Part shown: positions 1 to 5,056 of the stretch, in pieces | How positions within the stretch are numbered: position 1 is the first letter of the stretch | How the letters are laid out: each line of letters opens with the position of its first letter | Assembly: GCA_027016915.1 (NCBI GenBank) | Contig: JALURJ010000295.1 | Location: 1-8,241 of the forward strand | Source of the DNA: Desulfurococcales archaeon | Lineage (GTDB): Archaea; Thermoproteota; Thermoprotei_A; Sulfolobales; WAQK01 | Direction: 5' to 3' | DNA: 8,241 nucleotides | Notes under the pieces: generated by a model | What the model saw: the letters and a program-made list of their open reading frames with translations, nothing else | Told to the model about the DNA's origin: nothing | The model's database searches: none | Program-made: the position numbers and the translations under genes

Positions 1-454
1 GTTCTATTTTTAGACATTCAAACTCTCCACATATCGTGAAGTTAGCTATATTTTTGCTTTGATATCATAGGCTTCGAATACCCCGTAGTGGCTTGAATAA
101 ACCTCGCTAGAGCTACATTTAACTCTCCTTAGAACTGGAACATAGAGGCGAGAAACTTGTCGTGTTGCCTATTAGAACCCACTGGCACCTGCCTCTAGAA
201 GAGCTTCCAACAATCCAGCGGCACACTCTCCAGTCTCAGGAAAGGGGTCATACCACTCTCATTACCGAACACACAGATTCTTTATGTCCTCCTAAAACAG
301 CCTACTCTATATAAGCGTTAAGAGGAACCTTAAACAGGAACATTAAGCTACCCTCATTCTGGGCCACAATAACCACGATAAGGCAGACCTCTAGACCAAT
401 TGCCAGAAGGGGTTAGCCGAGAGGAAGCGAAAAAGTTGCAAGGCTCCTCAAAGG
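1..454. other. Intergenic stretch, no supported gene
   Basis: This stretch is visibly richer in A and T than the genes to its right, and stops interrupt all frames. T-tracts at 7-11 and 51-55 could be terminator remnants of a rightward gene ending before the window, since archaeal terminators are T-rich, but nothing confirms that. A TATA-like box lies at 307-314. Minus-strand frame 172-258 holds 28 sense codons that read somewhat like protein, but it has no start codon and two stops immediately upstream. I see no tRNA cloverleaf, CRISPR repeat or terminal inverted repeat. Confidence 0.6.
307..314 (+). promoter_or_regulatory. TATA-like box in the left intergenic region
   Basis: CTATATAA resembles an archaeal TATA box. 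A transcript would be expected to start about 26 bases downstream, near 337. The next gene frame opens only at 395 and its first canonical start is at 485. That would give an unusually long leader for a crenarchaeon, so the link to the metallopeptidase is weak. Confidence 0.3.
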
Positions 455-484
455 CTGAAAGAATCCCTTGTTGTTAGAGCTAGA

Positions 485-985
485 TTGGGACTCACTCCTT
501 GGGAGTTGCGCATTGTGCTTCCCTTCGGTTACGATGAAAGCTACGTCTACAGGCTCATAGGGAGATATAAACGGTGGATAACTAGGAGGTATACTCAGCC
601 CTCAGAGACTGTCGAGAAGGCTAGGGAGCTGGAACTTGTGAACCGGCCTCCTGACGAATTCAGGAAGCTTGTGATGAAGCTGGCCCACGAGTATGCCAAG
701 GAGTTGGGTGTCAGGATCAACAGAATCTATGTGCGCGGGATGGCGAGGAAATGGAGTAGCTGCAGTGTTCGGGGCAATATAAATATCAGCAGGCTGGCCA
801 GGTTCCTGCCAGAAGATCTGGTCAAATACCTGGTGTACCACGAGGTTTGCCACTTAATTGAGAGAAATCACGGAAAACGGTTCTAGGGGCTGGTTGCGCG
901 GAGATTCCCAAACCATGAGGAGCTGAGGAAAAAACTGCTGGCATATCAGGTTAAGCTGGCCATGCTGGGCTATCTGAGGCTCTAA
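485..985 (+). pseudogene. YgjP/DUF45-type zinc metallopeptidase interrupted by in-frame TAG
   Basis: The part up to the TAG (133 codons from TTG 485) matches the YgjP-like (DUF45/M48-related) metallopeptidase family. It has a Trp-Ser-Ser-Cys segment at residues 90-93 where the family has WGSC, followed by RGNINIS, then HEVCH at 119-123 and a further His at 129. These give the HExxH plus downstream His zinc ligands. The next residues, GKRF, are followed by TAG (884-886) exactly where relatives carry the Trp of a 'FW' pair. Beyond the TAG the same frame continues for 32 codons (GLVARRFPNHEELRKK and onward), resembling the family's C-terminal helix, and stops at TAA 983-985, overlapping the proC stop. 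One TGG-to-TAG change would explain this. The start is also doubtful: in-frame residues upstream of 485 (SLVVRARLG) look like the first strand of the domain, yet no ATG, GTG or TTG lies between the TAG at 392 and 485; CTG 455 is a possibility. Family membership is secure. Whether the gene is dead, read through, or works as a shortened protein with its zinc ligands intact is unknown. Confidence 0.75.
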
Positions 986-1779
986 TAGCTCTGTACGGCA
1001 CTTCCAAGCTCTGTGGCTCTCTTAGTGGCCTCCAGGACGGCGTCGATCAGGGCCTTCTTGGCGCCTAAGGCCTGGATAGCCATTATCCCCTTGATCGTCG
1101 TCCCGGCGGGCGTGGTCACTGCGTCCCTGAGTTCCGCAGGGTGCATCCCGTTGCTTAGCAGGGTCTTCGCTGTGCCCAGCATGGTGTGTAGAGCTACCTT
1201 CCTGGCTAGGTCCCTAGGGAGCCCGGCAGCCACGCCGCCCAGCGTCAACGCGTCCAGGATTTCGGCCAGGAAGGCGGGGCCGCTACCGCTCAGGGCCGTT
1301 AGGGCATCCATGTATCTCTCGTCTACCCACTCGTAGACCCCTAGGGCTCCGAAGAGCCTCTCTACGAGCCTCCTGGCCCGGTGGGGGAGGCTTTTCGCTG
1401 CTAGCACCGTAAAGCTGGATCTCGAAACGACGTTTATATTGGGCATGGCCCTGACCACGTAGGCATCAGGTAGTCTCTCGGCGAGCCACGAGAGAGGGAC
1501 GGCTGCCGCCACTGAGACGATCACCCTACCCTGCGCGACGCTCTGCACCTCCTCCACTACGCCGGGCAACTGTTGAGGCTTTACTGCCAGAACAGTTATG
1601 TCGGCCTCCTCCACGGCGGCCTTGTTGTCCTCAGCCACCCTAGCTCCCAGTCTCCTGATCCTCCTCAGAGTAGAAGCCTTCCTACCCGTAGCAACCACGC
1701 TCCAGCCGAGGCCAGCGTCGAGAACACCTCCTATGATGGCCGAACCTATGGTGCCAGCACCTATTACGGCCAGAACAAT
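982..1779 (-). CDS. proC: Pyrroline-5-carboxylate reductase
   Basis: This cytosolic enzyme reduces 1-pyrroline-5-carboxylate to L-proline with NAD(P)H, the last step of proline synthesis. Taking the start at ATT 1779 gives 265 residues, close to the family's usual ~270. The Rossmann motif GAGTIG is at residues 7-12, AVKPQ at 65-69, RAMPN at 110-114, ALSGSGPAF at 162-170, and the family signature, with TTPAGTT at its core, lies at about 213-236. The frame is open up to a TAG at 1825-1827, but no ATG, GTG or TTG occurs in it before GTG 1698, and that start would delete the nucleotide-binding motif. ATT 1779 sits 8 bases after a weak ribosome-binding-like AGAAGG (1793-1788); CTG 1773 is the alternative. 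A TATA box at 1837-1845 predicts a transcript start near 1815. A frameshift joining an out-of-frame GTG at 1813 to the main frame is also possible. The gene converges with the metallopeptidase frame and diverges from the aldo/keto reductase. Its function is very likely; its start is not settled. Confidence 0.92.
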   Translation of the reverse strand: MVLAVIGAGTIGSAIIGGVLDAGLGWSVVATGRKASTLRRIRRLGARVAEDNKAAVEEADITVLAVKPQQLPGVVEEVQSVAQGRVIVSVAAAVPLSWLAERLPDAYVVRAMPNINVVSRSSFTVLAAKSLPHRARRLVERLFGALGVYEWVDERYMDALTALSGSGPAFLAEILDALTLGGVAAGLPRDLARKVALHTMLGTAKTLLSNGMHPAELRDAVTTPAGTTIKGIMAIQALGAKKALIDAVLEATKRATELGSAVQSY

Positions 1780-1836
1780 CTGTTTAGCCTTCTGGAACCA
1801 AGATCCCTCGCACCCTCTAACCCACTATATGGACAT

Positions 1837-1845
1837 CATTATAAG
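1837..1845 (-). promoter_or_regulatory. Probable TATA box of proC
   Basis: On the minus strand this reads CTTATAATG, preceded by an A-rich TAAAA. Spacing predicts a transcript start near 1815, about 35 bases before the proposed ATT start and almost on top of an out-of-frame GTG at 1813. Confidence 0.5.
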
Positions 1846-1917
1846 TTTTACGTGCCATACCATGGATACATCGAGCCCAGTAAAGCCCTCTATGGATAGC
1901 CGTACTGAGGATCGATC

Positions 1918-1924
1918 TTTATAG
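1918..1924 (+). promoter_or_regulatory. Probable TATA box of the aldo/keto reductase gene
   Basis: TTTATAG lies about 39 bases before ATG 1960 and predicts a transcript start near 1947. That leaves a leader of about 13 bases which includes AGGTAG (1949-1954), a reasonable ribosome-binding site. The same heptamer occurs before hyuA at 5011-5017. This placement favours ATG 1960 over TTG 1942, which would lie upstream of the predicted transcript start. Confidence 0.55.
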
Positions 1925-1959
1925 CTTCCAGAGAACCAATCTTGCTTCAGGTAGCATCC

Positions 1960-2964
1960 ATGGTTAATGTATCCAGCATTGTTCTCGGGAAGGGTGGGCC
2001 GAGGGTTCCAGTCGTCGGGCTGGGCCTCTGGCAGGCTGGATTCAAGATGTGGGGGCCCAGAGATGAGGATGCTTTGAGGGAGGTCAGGGAGGCTATAAGT
2101 CTTGCCGTCGAGTATGGTCTTACCCTGTTTGACACTGCGGAGGTTTACGGCCACGGGTTCTCTGAAAGCCTTCTAGGCGAGGTTGCGGGCAACCGTGACG
2201 ATGTGGTTGTGATCTCCAAGGTAGCGGGCTACAGGGTTACGAGGCGGGGTGTGGTTAAAGCGGTTGAGGGTATGAGAAGGAGGTTGAGGCGGGACGCTGT
2301 GGATGTTGTGCTTCACCATTGGCCACCTTCCGTGCATTCTTCAGTGTGCAGCGTGGTTAGAGCCTTGGAGGAGGCGGTAGAGAGGGGCCTTGCCAAGTAT
2401 ATCGGCGTGAGTAACTATCCGGAAGACCTGCTGGAAAGAGCAGTGGAGTGTGTGAAGCGACACGAGATCCTGGTGGATCAGGTCCAGTATAGCCTGGCAT
2501 ACAGAGTTGTGGAAAGGGGGCTGAAACCCCTGGCTGAAAGGCTGGGTGTCACCATAATGGCTTGGAGCCCTCTAGCTAAGGGGGCTTTGGCCGGGAAAAC
2601 CGTGGCAGACAACAAGGCTAGGAAAAATGACCCTGTTTTCGAGGCTGCCTCGACGGACGAGGAACTGCTTGATGTTCTGAGGAGGGTGGCGGACAGACTT
2701 GGGGCGAGCATGGCCCAGGTTGCTGTTGCCTGGCTTATAGCCAAGAGCGCCGTACCTGTGGTTGGATTTAGGAAGAAGAGGCATGTTGAGGAAGCCGTTG
2801 CTGCCGCCAAGCTTCAACTCCCTTCATGGGCGGTTCGGGAGCTGGATAGGGCTTCGGAGAAATACGTCTCCCGGTGGGGCGGGAAGTACGGGGCTGTCCA
2901 GAACCTGCGCTGGGTTCCCTCACCAATACAGATGCTGGTGCTCAGGCTTATGGGGGGAGTCTAG
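1960..2964 (+). CDS. Aldo/keto reductase family oxidoreductase
   Basis: This is a soluble NAD(P)H-dependent reductase of aldehydes or ketones with the AKR (beta/alpha)8 barrel. Counted from ATG 1960 it has 334 residues. The complete catalytic tetrad is visible: Asp58 and Tyr63 in FDTAEVYGHG, Lys87 in VISKVAG, and His120 in VLHHWPP. Further family landmarks are YIGVSNYP (about 147-154), QVQYSL (174-179), WSPLAKG (202-208), and the cofactor-binding loop VPVVGFRKKRHVEE near 265-278, where Arg and Glu residues usually contact NADP. TTG 1942 is an alternative start adding six residues. ATG 1960 is preferred because of the promoter spacing and the AGGTAG leader. It diverges from proC across about 180 bases and precedes the membrane protein by 56 bases. 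The physiological substrate cannot be told from sequence. Confidence 0.95.
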   Translation: MVNVSSIVLGKGGPRVPVVGLGLWQAGFKMWGPRDEDALREVREAISLAVEYGLTLFDTAEVYGHGFSESLLGEVAGNRDDVVVISKVAGYRVTRRGVVKAVEGMRRRLRRDAVDVVLHHWPPSVHSSVCSVVRALEEAVERGLAKYIGVSNYPEDLLERAVECVKRHEILVDQVQYSLAYRVVERGLKPLAERLGVTIMAWSPLAKGALAGKTVADNKARKNDPVFEAASTDEELLDVLRRVADRLGASMAQVAVAWLIAKSAVPVVGFRKKRHVEEAVAAAKLQLPSWAVRELDRASEKYVSRWGGKYGAVQNLRWVPSPIQMLVLRLMGGV

Positions 2965-2974
2965 CCTGGACGGG

Positions 2975-2995
2975 TATAGGTTAAATCCCACCTAT
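2975..2995 (+). promoter_or_regulatory. Possible promoter/operator before the membrane protein gene
   Basis: An AT-rich core with TATAGG and GTTAAAT lies about 40 bases before TTG 3021, at the spacing expected of an archaeal promoter. It overlaps an imperfect inverted repeat, ATAGG (2976-2980) with CCTAT (2991-2995), which could bind a dimeric regulator. The evidence is short-motif only. Confidence 0.3.
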
Positions 2996-3020
2996 GATTA
3001 AAGATAGATAGCTGGTCGCC

Positions 3021-3956
3021 TTGAGCCATGAGCGCAAAACTGTCTACGTCCCGCTGCTGGTCCTCATGCTGCTCTCCCCGATGACGGCGGAGCTGCTTAC
3101 GGGCTCGACTCCGCCTGCCGAGTTCTTCAACCCCGTTAACCTGGCCATCCTCATGCTGTTCTACGGCTCAGCCGCCGCGCTGATCCGCGAGGTCTGGGCA
3201 GTCATGAGTCTTGCCCCCTCCTCCCTACTCCTCCTGGGAGCCGCCTACGGCGTGTGGGAGGAGGGCTTGGTGGTTGGCTCCTTCTTCAACCCTGAGTGGA
3301 AGGACCTTGGCGTGTTGAGAGGTTATGGCAGGGTGCTGGGGATCAACACCGTCTGGACGGCATACCTGACGCTCTTCCACGCCTTCTACAGCATTGCCCT
3401 CCCGGCGCTTTTCGTCTCGTCGGTTTATGCTGGGAGAGCCTCCGGCCCCTGGCTCTCCAGGAGAACAGTGTACTTGTTGGTTTCAGGTTTCGCCCTGTCC
3501 AGCCTTCTGATACACGTAGCAGTAGGGTATGGGTTAAGCCCCCGGCAGCTGGCCGGATCTCTGGTGGCCGTGTTCATGTTGGTGGGCGTAGGGCTTAAGG
3601 GTAGAGCCAGTATCGCGCGGTGCTCGGAAACCTTTAGCTCCAGCTGGAAGGAGGCTGCTTGGTGGTGTGGGTGGGGTTTCACCCTCTTCGCAGGCATGTG
3701 GCTGCTGCCTGCTGCTGGGGCTCCACCCTACGTGTCTCTAGCGGTGGCCCTCCTCCTCTTCCTAGCCGCCTATAGGAGGCTCGGCGGGATGGGGGCGCTC
3801 AGGATGGGTGTGGAAAGAGGCCGTCTATGGGGAGTTCTCGTGGGGTCAACCCTCCCAATGATTCTGGTCTCCCTCCTCTCCCTAAACCTGGTCGCCCCTG
3901 CAGCTTACCTGGCGCTTCTGCTCTACGTTAGGTGCTCCTCGGGCCGAGCCCCATGA
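3021..3956 (+). CDS. Polytopic membrane protein of unknown function
   Basis: This is a 311-residue protein dominated by hydrophobic stretches, roughly at residues 8-26, 40-60, 64-88, 108-137, 149-171, 175-192, 212-232, 237-251 and 269-304, suggesting about nine or ten membrane helices. There is no soluble domain and no cleavable signal peptide that I can see. The third segment carries Glu80-Glu81 followed by FFNP (88-91). The fourth begins INTVWTAY and contains His120 (LFHAFYS), and the fifth has His165. I recall uncharacterised bacterial and archaeal membrane proteins with the same EEGLV...FNP...NTVW...H arrangement, so this appears to be a conserved family without an assigned role. The paired Glu and intramembrane His recall CPBP/Abi-type membrane proteases, but the EExxxR motif is not present. 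The start is TTG; it lacks a strong ribosome-binding site, and the nearby ATG at 3028 is out of frame. The gene stops 38 bases before the next start. Confidence 0.85.
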   Translation: MSHERKTVYVPLLVLMLLSPMTAELLTGSTPPAEFFNPVNLAILMLFYGSAAALIREVWAVMSLAPSSLLLLGAAYGVWEEGLVVGSFFNPEWKDLGVLRGYGRVLGINTVWTAYLTLFHAFYSIALPALFVSSVYAGRASGPWLSRRTVYLLVSGFALSSLLIHVAVGYGLSPRQLAGSLVAVFMLVGVGLKGRASIARCSETFSSSWKEAAWWCGWGFTLFAGMWLLPAAGAPPYVSLAVALLLFLAAYRRLGGMGALRMGVERGRLWGVLVGSTLPMILVSLLSLNLVAPAAYLALLLYVRCSSGRAP

Positions 3957-3964
3957 TATTTATT
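3956..3964 (+). promoter_or_regulatory. Probable TATA box of the D-cysteine desulfhydrase gene
   Basis: ATATTTATT begins on the last base of the preceding gene's TGA. It lies 31-39 bases before ATG 3995 and predicts a transcript start near 3986. This supports 3995 as the start, since the alternative ATG 3953 would lie upstream of that transcript. Confidence 0.5.
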
Positions 3965-3994
3965 GGATCTCGGCAAGTCACCGTTCCGGGAGCC

Positions 3995-4984
3995 ATGTTC
4001 TGGAGGGTTTACAGGTTTCCACGATACAGGCTCATATCCTTGCCTACTCCTCTGGAGAAGGCCGAGAATCTGGGTAGGAGGCTCGGGATAGAGCTGTACG
4101 TGAAGCGGGATGACGTTATGGAGCTGGCCCTGGGCGGCAATAAGGCGAGGAAGCTGGAGTATATTCTGGGCGACGCCTTGGCCAAGGGGTGCGACACCCT
4201 CATCACTATAGGGGCTTACCACTCGAACCATGCCAGGCTCACAGCCGCAGCGGCCAGGAAGGCTGGCCTGGACGTCCACCTAGTCCTAACGCCGCCGGGG
4301 TCCCCTGAGCCTCAGGGCAACCTGCTGCTCGACATGCTCCTGGGGGCGGAGATACACTATGCCAGCAGCGAGGAGGAGGCCACTTCGATGATGGAGGAGA
4401 TAGCTTCTAGGCTCAAAGAGCGGGGGAGGAACCCCTACATAATCCCTGTTGGGGGCTCCTCGCCGTACGGCGTGCTGGGCTATGCTGCGGCGGCGCTGGA
4501 GATCATGCAGCAGCTTAGAAGCATGGGTGTGGAGCCGGGATACATAGTTCATGCCAGCGGTACGGGTACAACTCAGGCTGGCCTGATCCTGGGCTTAAAG
4601 CTTCTCGGAGCTGAGGTGGAGGTTGTGGGTATAGGTATAAGCCGGCCTCTCAGGGAGGCTAGGGAAAGGGTTTCACGGCTGGTGGGGGAGGCGGCGAAGC
4701 TGCTGGGGGTGGATGTAGGGCTAGAGCCTGAGGAGATAGTGATTATGGATGACTACAAGTTCGGCGGCTATGCTAAGATAACCCGCGAGGTGGTTGAGAC
4801 CATGAAGCTGGCCGCCCGCGTCGAGGGGCTTATCCTGGATCCCGTCTATACGGCTAAGGCGCTGTACGGGTTGATGGACCTGGCATCCAAGGGGTACTTC
4901 GAGAAGGGTGCCGTGGTGTTCATCCACACCGGCGGAACACCTATACCGTTCCAGAAGGCCGACATAATCACCAAGTATCTCTAG
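3995..4984 (+). CDS. D-cysteine desulfhydrase / ACC deaminase family PLP enzyme
   Basis: This is a soluble PLP enzyme that most likely degrades D-cysteine to pyruvate, H2S and ammonia. From ATG 3995 it has 329 residues, the normal family length. GGNKARKLEY holds the PLP-binding lysine (Lys50). AYHSNH holds the Ser77-Asn78 pair, GTGTT (about 189-193) is the phosphate-binding loop, and the C-terminus has DPVYTAKA and HTGGTP. ACC deaminases carry Glu and Leu at two positions that separate them from D-cysteine desulfhydrases (PVYEGK and HLGG). Here both are Thr (Thr286, Thr312), which favours the desulfhydrase activity. The sequence resembles the Pyrococcus homologue throughout. ATG 3953 overlaps the previous stop (ATGA) and would add 14 residues. 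ATG 3995 is preferred because a TATA box precedes it and it matches the family's N-terminus. The family is certain, the substrate is a prediction, and other D-amino acids or beta-chloroalanine-like substrates remain possible. Confidence 0.93.
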   Translation: MFWRVYRFPRYRLISLPTPLEKAENLGRRLGIELYVKRDDVMELALGGNKARKLEYILGDALAKGCDTLITIGAYHSNHARLTAAAARKAGLDVHLVLTPPGSPEPQGNLLLDMLLGAEIHYASSEEEATSMMEEIASRLKERGRNPYIIPVGGSSPYGVLGYAAAALEIMQQLRSMGVEPGYIVHASGTGTTQAGLILGLKLLGAEVEVVGIGISRPLREARERVSRLVGEAAKLLGVDVGLEPEEIVIMDDYKFGGYAKITREVVETMKLAARVEGLILDPVYTAKALYGLMDLASKGYFEKGAVVFIHTGGTPIPFQKADIITKYL

Positions 4985-5010
4985 CGCTCCGCGCGGCTAG
5001 GCTGGGAACG

Positions 5011-5017
5011 TTTATAG
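5011..5017 (+). promoter_or_regulatory. Probable TATA box of the hyuAB operon
   Basis: TTTATAG, preceded by AACG, predicts a transcript start near 5040 and a leader of about 17 bases that includes GGGTGAG (5047-5053), a good match to the archaeal ribosome-binding sequence GGTGA. It is the same heptamer as upstream of the aldo/keto reductase. Confidence 0.55.
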
Positions 5018-5056
5018 AAAGTCTGGCCATGATCTGACCTGTATCCGGGTGAGTGT

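Noticed and set aside
172..258. Minus-strand run of 28 sense codons with a protein-like composition
   Set aside because: It has no start codon and two consecutive stops immediately upstream, and it is too short to assign to any family. It could be a gene remnant, but nothing supports that.
884..886. TAG read as pyrrolysine or another programmed recoding signal
   Set aside because: proC, the aldo/keto reductase and the PLP enzyme all end in TAG, so TAG is an ordinary stop here. The family residue at this site is Trp, and no recoding element is evident.
982..1698. proC annotated from GTG 1698
   Set aside because: This start would remove the GAGTIG nucleotide-binding motif that is encoded in the same open frame just upstream, leaving a non-functional reductase.
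1825..2154. 109-codon minus-strand frame spanning the proC/aldo-keto reductase intergenic region
   Set aside because: Much of it is antisense to the N-terminus of the aldo/keto reductase, it matches no family I recognise, and it runs across the promoters inferred for both neighbours.
4981..5000. Small GC-rich hairpin (GCGC-TCC-GCGC within CTAGC...GCTAG) after the PLP enzyme gene as a terminator
   Set aside because: The stem is only 4-5 bases, no T-tract follows, and archaeal termination does not normally depend on such hairpins. It is probably chance in GC-rich DNA.
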